64,000 bases of DNA from UBA6170 sp034429975 (GCA_034429975.1 DAOUFM010000135.1:62001-126000), one strand, 5' to 3'; counted from the stretch's first letter, positions 1 to 8,482 are shown. A program made the numbers and translations. Notes: a model not told the origin generated them from the letters alone.

Positions 1-169
1 AAGGTTGCTGCAAGAATTGGAGCAATTGGTTCAGCAGGTGGGTGCCAGCATGTATCAACAACCTGGTTCAGAACCAGGACAAACCGGACCACAATCAGGA
101 CCAGATCAAGGTGGTGAACCCCAATCCGGTAACGATGATGTTGTGGATGGCGAATTCAAGAGTGTCTAA
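1..169 (+). CDS. dnaK: Chaperone DnaK, C-terminal end (5' truncated)
   Basis: Frame 2 is open from the window edge to TAA at 167-169 and gives about 55 residues. It begins with a helical stretch (LLQELEQLVQQVGASMYQ), continues into a Gly/Pro/Gln-rich linker and ends VVDGEFKSV. That ending matches the conserved acidic tail of bacterial DnaK (the DDVVDAEF-type end that interacts with co-chaperones). Directly downstream lies dnaJ, the usual partner, which supports the call. Only the lid end and disordered tail are visible; the ATPase and substrate-binding domains lie outside the window. A 71-residue ORF beginning at 42 in another frame is an out-of-frame shadow. Confidence 0.88.
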   Translation, partial: RLLQELEQLVQQVGASMYQQPGSEPGQTGPQSGPDQGGEPQSGNDDVVDGEFKSV

Positions 170-182
170 ATCTAAATTAAAA

Positions 183-218
183 TTGGAAGTAGAGAGGTGG
201 AAACCTCTTTACTTTCAA
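183..218 (+). terminator. Long hairpin after dnaK
   Basis: A 16-bp stem (183-198 with 203-218) contains two G-U pairs and is closed by a GGAA loop at 199-202, 13 bases after the dnaK stop. It is followed by TCTTTATTAATC rather than a clean T run. It may be a 3' stabiliser or processing hairpin rather than a terminator by itself. Confidence 0.55.
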
Positions 219-248
219 TCTTTATTAATCTCAATGTACAACCATAAA

Positions 249-282
249 AACCGGTAACTAAAATCTCCGGTTATTATTTTTT
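249..282 (+). terminator. Intrinsic terminator between dnaK and dnaJ
   Basis: AACCGG at 249-254 pairs with CCGGTT at 267-272 and is followed by ATTATTTTTT. The short GC-rich stem with a T tract fits a rho-independent terminator, possibly partial. It would reduce read-through from dnaK into dnaJ and so set the ratio of the two chaperones. Confidence 0.5.
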
Positions 283-283
283 A

Positions 284-292
284 TGCTAAGAT
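284..292 (+). promoter_or_regulatory. Possible extended -10 for dnaJ
   Basis: TGC followed by TAAGAT lies directly after the terminator T tract and 28 bases before the dnaJ ATG. No good -35 box is seen. Offered only because the preceding terminator implies a separate start for dnaJ-prmA. Confidence 0.25.
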
Positions 293-320
293 TGTGAAAT
301 TAGTTTTTTTGTAGGTGAAA

Positions 321-1439
321 ATGGCACAAAGAGATTATTATGAAATCCTAAACTCCAGCAAGAATGCCAGCGCTGAGGAATTAAAAAATTCATTCAGGAA
401 TTTGGCCAGAAAATATCATCCGGATGTGAGCAAAGAGCCGGATGCTGAAGAAAAATTTAAGGAATTAAATGAAGCCTATGCTGTTCTTTCGGATCCTGAT
501 AAAAGGGCAGCCTATGATCGCTATGGTCATGCCGGGGTAAATGGCATGGGCGGTATGCCTGATTTTACAACGATTGATTTCTCCGACATTTTTGAAGACC
601 TCTTTGGCTTTGGAGGTATGGGAGGGGGTTCTCGCAGAAGAAATGCGCCTAGAAGAGGTGCAGACCTGTCTTATGCGGTGACGCTGGAATTTGAAGAAGC
701 TGTCTTCGGAATTGATAAAGAAGTTGAGATCACCCGAGATGAATCTTGTTCAACCTGCCATGGCAGCGGAGCCGAACCCGGTACCAATCCGACCACCTGT
801 TCCAATTGTGGTGGTCGCGGAGAAGTTCGCCAGGTGAGACAAACATTTTTAGGATCCATGGTCCAGGTTGCAACTTGCCCTACCTGTCAGGGCAAAGGGA
901 CTGTTATTCAATCGCCCTGTAAAGTTTGCCGGGGCAGTGGACTCGAACGAAAAACTGTTAAAAAACTCATTCACATTCCTGCCGGAGTAGACAATGGTAC
1001 GCAAATTCGTCTGGCTGGTGAAGGACAACCCGGGCAAAACGGCGGGCCAGTCGGCAACCTATACTTAGAAATTCGAGTGAAACCCCATAAATTCTTTAGA
1101 CGAAATCAGGAAGACATTCAATTAGACTTGAATATAAATGTTGCTCAAGCCACCCTTGGGGCAGAAATTGAAGTACCTACATTGGATGGCAAAGTAAAAC
1201 TGGTTATCCCTGCGGGAACGCAGCCGGGACGGATTTTCAAACTAAAAGGACATGGCGTCCCTCATTTGAGAAGCAGCAATCGGGGAGATCAATTAGTGAT
1301 TATTGGAGTTGATATTCCCACTCAGGTGAATGCTGAACAACGGGAATTATTTGAAAAATTAGCATCTACGCTCGGAACTGAAGTTCTTCCGCAAGAAAAA
1401 GGATTCTTCGATCGGCTAAAAGAGGTACTTAGTGGCTGA
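321..1439 (+). CDS. dnaJ: Chaperone protein DnaJ
   Basis: Hsp40 co-chaperone that stimulates DnaK ATPase activity and delivers unfolded clients, in the cytoplasm. The J domain occupies about residues 1-68 with HPD at 33-35. A Gly/Phe-rich linker (GFGGMGGG) follows. Four CxxCxGxG zinc repeats lie roughly at 140-205 (CSTCHGSG, CSNCGGRG, CPTCQGKG, CKVCRGSG), then the two beta-sandwich substrate-binding domains. At 372 residues the length is normal for DnaJ. I chose ATG 321 (MAQRDYYEIL) over in-frame GTG 315 because bacterial DnaJ proteins start this way and AGGTG at 313-317 can act as the ribosome site. It lies directly downstream of dnaK and overlaps prmA by 8 bases. Confidence 0.96.
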   Translation: MAQRDYYEILNSSKNASAEELKNSFRNLARKYHPDVSKEPDAEEKFKELNEAYAVLSDPDKRAAYDRYGHAGVNGMGGMPDFTTIDFSDIFEDLFGFGGMGGGSRRRNAPRRGADLSYAVTLEFEEAVFGIDKEVEITRDESCSTCHGSGAEPGTNPTTCSNCGGRGEVRQVRQTFLGSMVQVATCPTCQGKGTVIQSPCKVCRGSGLERKTVKKLIHIPAGVDNGTQIRLAGEGQPGQNGGPVGNLYLEIRVKPHKFFRRNQEDIQLDLNINVAQATLGAEIEVPTLDGKVKLVIPAGTQPGRIFKLKGHGVPHLRSSNRGDQLVIIGVDIPTQVNAEQRELFEKLASTLGTEVLPQEKGFFDRLKEVLSG

Positions 1440-2355
1440 AGAAATTCAATGGCTGGAAATAAGAGTTGTTTGCGACAATGAAACAGCAGAAGCAGTTTGC
1501 GAGGTCCTCTCAAGATATATTCCGGATGGCGTTGCCACAGAAACCGATGTTAAATATGATGATGCTGAAGAAAATTTATTAGAAACCGGTGAAATCAAAT
1601 GCTTCGGATATCTTCTTTATAATGAAAATATCGATGAAACTATCAAAAAAATTGAAGAAGCTCTTTGGTATTTGAATATGATCAGGCCAATCCCAGCTCC
1701 AACCTATAAAATGATTTTAGACCAAAATTGGATGGAAAGCTGGAGAAAATATTATCAGCCAATCATAATCGGACAAAAATTGCTAATTTTGCCTTCCTGG
1801 CTTGAACAACCGCACGAATATAAAAATCGAATTAACATAAAAATCGATCCTTCAATGGCTTTTGGCACAGGAACACATCCAACCACTCAAATGTGTATGG
1901 GGCTACTGGAAGAGTACTGTCAACCAGATATAGATGTAATTGATGTAGGTTGTGGATCAGGTATTCTTTCTGTAACTGCTGTCAAATTAGGTGCCAAAAA
2001 GGTGTTAGGGGTTGATCTGGATAACGCTTCCGTGGTGGCAGCTAAAAATAATGCAGAATTGAATGATGTTTCCAATCAGATTGAAATAGGCTTGGGCTCG
2101 GTTAAGGAAATAAATCATGGTAGCTTTTCCATAAAGAATGCTGAAGTCGTCATCGCAAATATTTTAGCGCCAATTATTGTGAGGTTGTTTGGTGATGAGC
2201 TTTCTCATTTAGTAAAAGATAATGGTTATTTGATTCTTTCCGGCATTCTGGATTTGCAGTCAGAAGAAGTTGAAAGGAAAGCAACGGAAGAAGGCTTCAC
2301 CTTTGTCAAAAAGGTGATGATTAATGATTGGGTAGGGCTTGTCTTTCAAAAATAA
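1432..2355 (+). CDS. prmA: Ribosomal protein L11 methyltransferase
   Basis: SAM-dependent enzyme that methylates ribosomal protein L11. The N-terminal third is the L11-recognition region. The Rossmann domain then carries FGTGTHPTT and the SAM motif VIDVGCGSGILSV, with VIANILAP in the position of the NxxAxP-type motif. Length (307) is typical. It starts with GTG at 1432 inside the end of dnaJ, with AGAGG at 1421-1425 as ribosome site, so it is translationally coupled to dnaJ. The dnaK-dnaJ-prmA order is widespread in bacteria. Confidence 0.93.
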   Translation: MAEEIQWLEIRVVCDNETAEAVCEVLSRYIPDGVATETDVKYDDAEENLLETGEIKCFGYLLYNENIDETIKKIEEALWYLNMIRPIPAPTYKMILDQNWMESWRKYYQPIIIGQKLLILPSWLEQPHEYKNRINIKIDPSMAFGTGTHPTTQMCMGLLEEYCQPDIDVIDVGCGSGILSVTAVKLGAKKVLGVDLDNASVVAAKNNAELNDVSNQIEIGLGSVKEINHGSFSIKNAEVVIANILAPIIVRLFGDELSHLVKDNGYLILSGILDLQSEEVERKATEEGFTFVKKVMINDWVGLVFQK

Positions 2356-2362
2356 TTAAGTA

Positions 2363-3706
2363 TTACCAAACCCGTTCTAGATCTGGATTATCCAGATGTT
2401 TTCTGCCAACTTTTGCCATCTCAACCCATTCGCCATTGATTTTCACCCGGACAACGTCAGCGGTAAAATCTGTGATGGTTGGACCGTGGTTGTCGAATAA
2501 AAAGGATCCGACAGCATAAATATCTGCGGGTACGAGTAATTTTTCAAAACGCGTAATTTTCTCAGGACTAAAACCTCCGGATACAACGATTTTTACTTGT
2601 TGGCAGTATTTTCTTGCTTCTTCTCTCCATTGATTATCAATTTTCCAGTTTTGCCAATCATTATCCAAGGCTTGCCGGACATTAAACACCAAACGGGGGT
2701 TTACTCCCAGATCTAAAGCTGGGTCGCCCATAGGGAGAATGGAAAAATCTCTTAAAGAGCCACTTGTATCCAATCGCACACCGTAAAGTTTAAATTTATT
2801 GGCTTCCTCAATATTTCCCTTTGATAATTCATCAATATAACTTTCAAACATCACTTTACAAACATTTAAGGAATCATTGACGCAATCATTATTAAAATCA
2901 ACCAATGCAATTCTTGGAATTTTTCCAGGTAATAATCTGGCAAAATTAATCATCGCTTCTGCGGTATCACCCAGAAATGATGCAATGGCTGCGTGGGCTA
3001 CGGTTCCTCCACCGGAACCACCCCACCAATCCCCCTGGGCGTCGGTAGAAACGAAAGTATCAATTTGGTTTGCAAAATCAAAGTTAAAACGCTTTACTGC
3101 AATATTGTATGCATAGCCGTCGGCAGCTTGAACCTCGTGTAAATCAAATCTGGCAGGGAAGAACATAACGGGTTTTCCTTTGGAAGCAATCAGGGTTTGG
3201 TACACATTAGTTGCAACCCGACTGGCTCTGGTTAAGATCCCTAAAGTTGGGGTTTCCAAAATCGCAAAATCCCGGTATCTTCCCTGTACTCGAATAACAG
3301 GCCTAACATTTAATGGGTCACCATCGCTATAGACTTTGCAGCCATCCTGAACAGCCCAAACTTTCAAATTTCCAGAGGTGTCGACAAACTCATCCCCATC
3401 CCAATAACCACAACAATGCTGCAGCATTGCCAAAGCTTTATCAATTCCGACAATTATTGTGTTTCCCTGCCGTCTGGTAAACCACTGCATTTCAACTTCA
3501 ATATCGCCATTTATGATGTCCTCAGTTCTTAAATGTTCAGGGATCCTTGTTTTTGAACCGGAAAAAGTTTGTTGCATTTGGGACAATTTTTCCAACATAA
3601 TCGTAATGTTGGTAAAGTATTTATCGGTATACCAACCTTTTCTCATCCTTTCAATATCCAATTTGAAAGTCTCATTACCCAAACGTTTTTTATCAAATAA
3701 ACTCAT
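2363..3706 (-). CDS. pncB: Nicotinate phosphoribosyltransferase family protein
   Basis: Likely forms nicotinate mononucleotide from nicotinate and PRPP in NAD salvage. The 447-residue protein resembles the compact NAPRT-like branch. Visible features are the N-terminal DxxKxxxY-like segment around MRKGWYTDKYF, the glycine-rich WWGGSGGGTVAHA segment, the strand ALVDFNNDC, and the phosphate-binding VVSGGF followed by YAVGSFLF. The start ATG has GGAGC 4 bases upstream on the minus strand. It is monocistronic, convergent with prmA (7-base gap) and divergent from the phosphoribosyltransferase at 3899. Within the family, nicotinamide or quinolinate substrates cannot be ruled out by eye, but the glycine-rich pattern is NAPRT-like. 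Confidence 0.85.
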   Translation of the reverse strand: MSLFDKKRLGNETFKLDIERMRKGWYTDKYFTNITIMLEKLSQMQQTFSGSKTRIPEHLRTEDIINGDIEVEMQWFTRRQGNTIIVGIDKALAMLQHCCGYWDGDEFVDTSGNLKVWAVQDGCKVYSDGDPLNVRPVIRVQGRYRDFAILETPTLGILTRASRVATNVYQTLIASKGKPVMFFPARFDLHEVQAADGYAYNIAVKRFNFDFANQIDTFVSTDAQGDWWGGSGGGTVAHAAIASFLGDTAEAMINFARLLPGKIPRIALVDFNNDCVNDSLNVCKVMFESYIDELSKGNIEEANKFKLYGVRLDTSGSLRDFSILPMGDPALDLGVNPRLVFNVRQALDNDWQNWKIDNQWREEARKYCQQVKIVVSGGFSPEKITRFEKLLVPADIYAVGSFLFDNHGPTITDFTADVVRVKINGEWVEMAKVGRKHLDNPDLERVW

Positions 3707-3738
3707 ATACGCTCCATAAATGGAAATACTTTTTGTGT

Positions 3739-3744
3739 ATTATA
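3739..3744 (-). promoter_or_regulatory. Possible -10 for the nicotinate phosphoribosyltransferase
   Basis: Perfect TATAAT on the minus strand, 32 bases before the start codon, leaving room for the GGAGC ribosome site. The corresponding -35 is poor. Confidence 0.35.
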
Positions 3745-3898
3745 ACCAATTCAATAAACAATTGTTGTTTTAAGGGCTTGACACGTGCCAACTTATATAT
3801 AAAAAATTCTAGATTATGTAATAATTTTATGATAAACTTTTGATTTAAAGCGGATCTAATTCTCAATCACAATTTTTATTGATAAAATGGAGTGAATA

Positions 3899-4444
3899 AT
3901 GCGGGAAACCTTTTCGGTCGATATTGCAGGCGTAAAAAGAGAGTTACCTCTCTTTGAGGTAAAACCAGGTCTAAAAATAGCTGTATTAAATATTCTAGGA
4001 GATACTGAACTCGTAGAAGCCAGTGCAAGTGAATTACTGAAAAAAATGAGCGATGTTGATTATGATTTAATCGTGACAGCAGAATCGAAAAGTATTCCAC
4101 TGGCGCATGCAATGTCTGTTTTGAACCACAAACCTTATGTAGTTTTGAGAAAAACATATAAGCCATATATGGGAGAAGCCTTACAGGTTGAAACAAACTC
4201 AATAACAACGGGTTCTGAACAAAAACTAATCCTTGATGAAAAAGATCTCCACATGATTCAGGGTAAGAAAGTGTTGATTATCGATGATGTGATCAGCACC
4301 GGATCAACGTTGGAAGCGATGCGGAAGTTGATGAAAATGGCTGGTGCAACAATTGTTGATGAGGCTGCAATCTTCACGGAGGGAGATTCAAAAGACTGGC
4401 AGGGAATAATTTCATTGGGTCATTTACCCTTGTTTTTACGGTAG
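3899..4444 (+). CDS. apt: Adenine-type phosphoribosyltransferase
   Basis: 181-residue type I phosphoribosyltransferase. The PRPP-binding loop VLIIDDVISTGSTL is near residue 125 and is the hallmark of the family; LIVTAESKSIPLAHAM and the aromatic YVVLRKTYKPYMG segment match adenine/xanthine PRTases. It probably converts a free purine and PRPP to the nucleotide in purine salvage. GGAG lies just upstream of ATG 3899. It stands alone, divergent from pncB. Adenine is the best guess; xanthine or a regulatory PurR-like role is possible. Confidence 0.8.
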   Translation: MRETFSVDIAGVKRELPLFEVKPGLKIAVLNILGDTELVEASASELLKKMSDVDYDLIVTAESKSIPLAHAMSVLNHKPYVVLRKTYKPYMGEALQVETNSITTGSEQKLILDEKDLHMIQGKKVLIIDDVISTGSTLEAMRKLMKMAGATIVDEAAIFTEGDSKDWQGIISLGHLPLFLR

Positions 4445-4454
4445 ATAGAATTTC

Positions 4455-5882
4455 CTAAATTTTATCCCGCCATAGAACTTTGACACCATTGCTGGTTTTA
4501 CAAACGAATGATTCGACAATGTTGCCTGTAAGCCTGGTGTATTCTTGTTCAAGGTTCTTAATAAATTTTGTTTCATGCTTTTTATCGACCAAAGAAACGA
4601 TACTGCCGCCGAAACCAGCTCCCATTATTCTTGAACCATAATTTCCTGGAATATTATTAGCAATGGAAACCAGTAAATCGATCTCAGGAATACTAACTTC
4701 ATAAAAATCCCTTAAAGAAGTATGACTTTCTCTGATTAACAAACCTAATTCAATAATTTGGTCGTTTTTTAAATAATCTATTGCCTGAGTTACCCGCCCA
4801 CATTCTTCAACAACATGCTTCGTACGCTTCCAAAGTATCTTATTTAATTCTGATTCTATTTCATCAAATTCAGCCACGGACATCTGGCAGAGATTTTCTT
4901 TTTCAGGATATCTTTGTTTGATTATTTCAAGAGCTTCTTCACAGCTCTTACGGCGTTCGTTATAGGCTGAACTTGCTAATGAATGTGATATTTTAGAATT
5001 TGTCACGATGATACGAAGATCCTCGGGTAATTTCATTGATCGCCATTCATATGTTGAAGTATTGAAAAGCAATAATGCGTTTTCAATTCCGTTCGCAGAA
5101 GTAAATTGATCCATTAAGCCACAATTTACACCCACAAATTGATTTTCTGCTAGTTGACATATTTTTGCCAGGTCTAAATTGTCAATATCCCAGTCACAAA
5201 ATTCTCTCATCATGGCAGCAAAAGATACTTCGAGTGCTGCCGAAGAACTTAATCCAGCGCCAATCGGTATGGTCGAAGTAAAGACCCCTTCAAATCCAGT
5301 CAATTTTAATTGATGTTTTTTTGATGCCCATAAAACTCCAGCAGGATAAAGTGCCCAGGCCGGTAATGATTTTCCATGAATGTCAGTTTTTCTTTCTAGC
5401 TCATCAATTATGAATGAAACGGTCTCATTTAAATCTAAAGCTGTGATCGTTACAAGGTTATTTTCGTTTGGATTGGCTGCGAGATACACATAACGATCAA
5501 TCGCTGCTGGTAATACAAAACCGCCATTGTAATCGATATGTTCTCCCAGAATATTTACTCTTCCCGGAGCGACCGATAAATAATCATATTGCAAAAATTC
5601 ATCTGGTAGCTTTAGATTTGGTTGCCAACTATTTATTAAAGTCTCTTTACCTTTTCTCGTTAATTTTTTAATTTCTTTTTCTCTTTTTAAAGCGCTGGAT
5701 TTATCTTTACAGGTTTCCCAATAAACTAATTTTAAAGGTTTGTTTAATCGGGTGTAACGCGAACCTTTCCCGTTTTTATGTTGTTTGAATCGCATCTCGA
5801 GATCAGTTGTCCACCCTGTGTAGAAAGACTTGTTTTCACAAAGAATCATATAACAATAAACTGGTTTTGTCATAATACCCAT
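4455..5882 (-). CDS. galK: GIY-YIG nuclease domain fused to galactokinase
   Basis: One uninterrupted 475-residue frame. Residues 6-84 form a complete small GIY-YIG domain of the YhbQ/UPF0213 type: CYMIL..FYTGWTTD, Arg in LEMRFKQH, GKGSRYT, and the Glu in ALKREKEIKKL. From about residue 90 the protein is a full galactokinase: signature GRVNILGEHIDYNGG (107-121), ATP motif PIGAGLSSSAALEVS, catalytic Asp in CGLMDQF, and GSRIMGAGFGGS near the C terminus. Galactokinase phosphorylates galactose to galactose-1-phosphate in the Leloir pathway. No in-frame ATG or ribosome site lies at the junction, so the kinase cannot easily be made alone. The start could also be Met4. No other Leloir gene is adjacent. 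Fusion by a past loss of a stop codon is the simplest origin. Confidence 0.88.
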   Translation of the reverse strand: MGIMTKPVYCYMILCENKSFYTGWTTDLEMRFKQHKNGKGSRYTRLNKPLKLVYWETCKDKSSALKREKEIKKLTRKGKETLINSWQPNLKLPDEFLQYDYLSVAPGRVNILGEHIDYNGGFVLPAAIDRYVYLAANPNENNLVTITALDLNETVSFIIDELERKTDIHGKSLPAWALYPAGVLWASKKHQLKLTGFEGVFTSTIPIGAGLSSSAALEVSFAAMMREFCDWDIDNLDLAKICQLAENQFVGVNCGLMDQFTSANGIENALLLFNTSTYEWRSMKLPEDLRIIVTNSKISHSLASSAYNERRKSCEEALEIIKQRYPEKENLCQMSVAEFDEIESELNKILWKRTKHVVEECGRVTQAIDYLKNDQIIELGLLIRESHTSLRDFYEVSIPEIDLLVSIANNIPGNYGSRIMGAGFGGSIVSLVDKKHETKFIKNLEQEYTRLTGNIVESFVCKTSNGVKVLWRDKI

Positions 5883-5933
5883 TGATTTGTATTTATACCT
5901 TAATGGATCTAAAGAAGCGAAATTCTTATTTAT

Positions 5934-6581
5934 TTAAAATTTGCCAATTAATAATCGTAGCATTCCTGATAAAGCCGGTGTCAAAACCATATTTATGAAA
6001 TCAATACCAACCATCGGTAACACAAAAACTAACGCTAACAAGATTAAAGGACCATATTGTTTGATTTTTTCCCATCCCATTTGAAGCCGGGCAGGTAGCA
6101 GAAAATCAAGGACCTTTTCACCATCGAGAGGAGCAAGGGGTATCAAATTAAAAAGCATCAAAGCCAGGTTGATTACAATGAATTCAAAGAAAAATTGATA
6201 AGCAGTAGGTATGATTTTTGATGTAGGGGCCTGATAATGGATTAAACCTAATCTTAAAGGTAAAGATGCAAGTATTGCCATTAATAAATTTGACAAAGGA
6301 CCGGCTAATGAAACCCACATAAAGGCGCTTTTTGCTTTTCTTTTTAGCACATAAGGATTTACAGGGACAGGCTTCGCCCATCCAAAACCAGCAATTAATA
6401 ACAATAGGCTTCCAACAACATCTAGATGGGCCAATGGATTAAGTGTAAGTCTGCCATTGTCTTTCGGGGTTTGGTCGCCAAAAAGTGTGGCAGTTAATGC
6501 ATGAGAAAATTCATGAATTGTAAAAGCAATAACAAGAGTGATTATTCGAACAATTAAAGTTGAGACAGATAAACCAAGCAT
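5934..6581 (-). CDS. Site-2 protease family membrane metalloprotease (M50)
   Basis: 215-residue integral membrane zinc protease. The HEFSHA (HExxH) motif is in the first transmembrane region, followed by GDQTPKDNGRLTLNP, and the third zinc ligand is in NLIPLAPLDGEKVL. About five to six hydrophobic segments are visible. This is the compact group lacking a PDZ domain, usually of unknown substrate. A TATAAT on the minus strand (6598-6603) lies only 16 bases before the ATG and no Shine-Dalgarno is present, so the leader is very short. It is divergent from DUF951. Confidence 0.88.
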   Translation of the reverse strand: MLGLSVSTLIVRIITLVIAFTIHEFSHALTATLFGDQTPKDNGRLTLNPLAHLDVVGSLLLLIAGFGWAKPVPVNPYVLKRKAKSAFMWVSLAGPLSNLLMAILASLPLRLGLIHYQAPTSKIIPTAYQFFFEFIVINLALMLFNLIPLAPLDGEKVLDFLLPARLQMGWEKIKQYGPLILLALVFVLPMVGIDFINMVLTPALSGMLRLLIGKF

Positions 6582-6610
6582 GATTTTTCAAAAAATGATT
6601 ATATCATGGG

Positions 6611-6619
6611 TGGTATAAT
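6611..6619 (+). promoter_or_regulatory. Extended -10 for a leaderless DUF951 transcript
   Basis: TGG followed by perfect TATAAT, with only CCAAAC between it and the GTG start at 6626. Transcription would begin at or next to the start codon. No ribosome site exists. Confidence 0.6.
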
Positions 6620-6625
6620 CCAAAC

Positions 6626-6838
6626 GTGCTGCCGGATTTGCATCTCCATGATCATGTCATTCTCAGGAAACCTCATCCATGTGGAAGTTATGAATGGGAA
6701 ATTGTTCGATTAGGCGCAGATATAGGTCTGGTATGCTGCCAATGTGGTAGAAAAGTACTTTTATCCAGAAGAGAATTAAATAAAAGAATGAAACGTTTAC
6801 TTCCTTTCGATGCTGGTAATTTAAATGACCAATCATAA
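6626..6838 (+). CDS. DUF951 family protein
   Basis: 70-residue protein of a family best known from Firmicutes. Conserved features are KPHPCGSYEWEIVRLGADIGL, an OB-like small beta fold, and CCQCGRKVLLSRRELNKRMKRLL, where cysteines may bind metal. The function is unknown; the basic C terminus fits nucleic-acid contact. GTG 6626 is chosen as start because it sits 6 bases after a TATAAT and matches the expected N terminus. It overlaps the next gene by 14 bases and so is probably co-transcribed with it. Confidence 0.82.
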   Translation: MLPDLHLHDHVILRKPHPCGSYEWEIVRLGADIGLVCCQCGRKVLLSRRELNKRMKRLLPFDAGNLNDQS

Positions 6839-7967
6839 AACAAGTATATTATTCTTATACTCTGATACTGGGGGAGGACATAGAAGTGCTGCGGAGGCAA
6901 TTATCGAAGCGCTGCACTTGGAGTTTCCTGATCAGTTTGAAACAAATATGGTTGATATATTTCGGAAATATGCACCATTACCACTTAATTATGCGCCTGA
7001 AATTTATCCTCATTTATCCCGACACCCAAGGATGTGGAAGCTTACCTATGAAGCCATTGATGGGACCCGGAGAATCAGGTTTTTTTATGATGCAATTTGG
7101 CCTTATTTACGCCGTGCAGTACACCATTTATTGAAAGAAAACTCTGTAGATCTAATTGTTTCAGTGCATCAATTAGTTAATATTCCTTTGTTAAGAGCGA
7201 AATTAAATAGCTCATCACGTTTTGTTACCGTTGTTACTGATTTAGTATCGACTCATTCTGCCTGGTACCATCCTGGAGCTGATCTAGTCATTGTACCGAC
7301 AATCCCAGCCAGGGAAAAAGCTTTGAAAAATGGTTTACCTCCAGAAAAAATTATGGTAATTGGTCAACCAATAGCAGAAAAATACACGATAAAAACAAAA
7401 ACCAAAAAAGAGTTAAGAGAATATTTTGGTTGGAACCAGGATCTGACTACAGTTTTACTGGTTGGAGGGGGGGAAGGTATGGGTAATTTAGAAAGACATG
7501 CCGTAGCCATTAATGGTTCTAACCTGCCTTTGCAATTGGTCATTGTGACCGGCAGAAACCAACAATTAAAAAAGAAACTTGAAGCTATGCAATGGAATAT
7601 TCCTGTTCATATTTTTGGTTTCGTTAAAGAAATGCCAGAATTTATGCAAGCAGCAGATTTATTACTCACAAAAGCAGGCCCTGGCACCATCAGCGAAGCA
7701 TTCATTGCAGGATTACCAATCCTTCTTTATAGCCGTATCCCGGGCCAGGAGGATGGAAATATTGGATATGTCGTGAATCAGGGTGCTGGAGCTTGGGTTC
7801 CAAACCCGAGTGATATGGTTGTATACTTGCGGGGTTTGATAAATAACCCAACTGAGATGGAAAAAATTTCACAAAAATCCAAGCAATTAGCAAAACCAAA
7901 TGCTACCAGAGAAATTGCGAGGGCGCTTGAAAAGCAAGCAAATCTGTCGCGAATCAATAGACAATAG
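6825..7967 (+). CDS. MGDG synthase-like glycosyltransferase (GT28)
   Basis: 380-residue GT-B glycosyltransferase related to monogalactosyldiacylglycerol synthase and processive diacylglycerol glucosyltransferase. The N-terminal LFLYSDTGGGHRSAAEAI is the MGDG-synthase signature for the lipid acceptor domain. The C-terminal nucleotide-sugar part includes LLVGGGEGMG and the motif KAGPGTISEAFIAGLPILLY. It probably adds a sugar to diacylglycerol at the cytoplasmic membrane face. A paralogue lies at 38658. The start overlaps DUF951. Exact sugar and product are not deducible from sequence alone. Confidence 0.85.
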   Translation: MTNHKTSILFLYSDTGGGHRSAAEAIIEALHLEFPDQFETNMVDIFRKYAPLPLNYAPEIYPHLSRHPRMWKLTYEAIDGTRRIRFFYDAIWPYLRRAVHHLLKENSVDLIVSVHQLVNIPLLRAKLNSSSRFVTVVTDLVSTHSAWYHPGADLVIVPTIPAREKALKNGLPPEKIMVIGQPIAEKYTIKTKTKKELREYFGWNQDLTTVLLVGGGEGMGNLERHAVAINGSNLPLQLVIVTGRNQQLKKKLEAMQWNIPVHIFGFVKEMPEFMQAADLLLTKAGPGTISEAFIAGLPILLYSRIPGQEDGNIGYVVNQGAGAWVPNPSDMVVYLRGLINNPTEMEKISQKSKQLAKPNATREIARALEKQANLSRINRQ

Positions 7968-7974
7968 AAAAGTG

Positions 7975-7980
7975 TATAAT
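7975..7980 (+). promoter_or_regulatory. -10 box for a leaderless tsaE transcript
   Basis: Perfect TATAAT seven bases before the ATG at 7988, with no ribosome site in the spacer CAATTTT. It lies in the 20-base gap after the glycosyltransferase stop. Confidence 0.55.
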
Positions 7981-7987
7981 CAATTTT

Positions 7988-8482
7988 ATGCCAATATTAG
8001 ATCCTTTTAGCATTGAATTTTTTAGTAAAAGTAGTGAGCAAACTAGAAGATTAGGAACTCGGTTAGGGTCTTCACTTTTTCTCGGGGATATAATTTGCCT
8101 CTCCGGAGATCTTGGATCTGGTAAAACAACGTTTACTCAAGGTATCGCGAAAGGTTGGGGCTCATTAGATCAGGCAACAAGCCCTACATTTGTTATTGTT
8201 AATCAATATAAAAAGCCTGAGGGTACTTTATTGCATCATGTCGATGCTTATCGGCTACAAAATTCTGAGGATGCTTATAACATTGATATCGAAACTATTT
8301 TTCAAACAGGGGCTGTGGTTATTGAATGGCCAGAGAAGATAAAAAGCACTTTGCCGAAAGATTATCTTTGGATAGATTTTTCATGGGTCTCAGAATTTCA
8401 GAGAAGAATCGTTTTTTCTCCTTTTGGAGAAAGGTATCGGTCTTTACTTAAGACCTTTCGGCAGAAAGCATTTGGAGGATAA
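7988..8482 (+). CDS. tsaE: tRNA threonylcarbamoyladenosine synthesis ATPase TsaE
   Basis: Small P-loop ATPase that works with TsaB and TsaD to place threonylcarbamoyl on A37 of ANN-decoding tRNAs. Walker A is GDLGSGKTT near residue 40; SPTFVIVNQY and HHVDAYRL are family-specific, and VVIEWPEKI matches the conserved IEWxE region. At 164 residues it is normal size. It is followed by tsaB and rimI, the common bacterial grouping. The TATAAT seven bases upstream suggests the mRNA begins at the start codon. Confidence 0.94.
   Translation: MPILDPFSIEFFSKSSEQTRRLGTRLGSSLFLGDIICLSGDLGSGKTTFTQGIAKGWGSLDQATSPTFVIVNQYKKPEGTLLHHVDAYRLQNSEDAYNIDIETIFQTGAVVIEWPEKIKSTLPKDYLWIDFSWVSEFQRRIVFSPFGERYRSLLKTFRQKAFGG

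Noticed and set aside
42..257. 71-residue ORF after the window start
   Set aside because: It overlaps the clear DnaK C-terminal frame in another phase and runs into the terminator hairpins; no homology.
3778..3803. TTGACA with downstream TATATAAA ahead of the apt gene
   Set aside because: The spacing between boxes (about 12-14 bases) is too short for a normal promoter, though the -35 is perfect.
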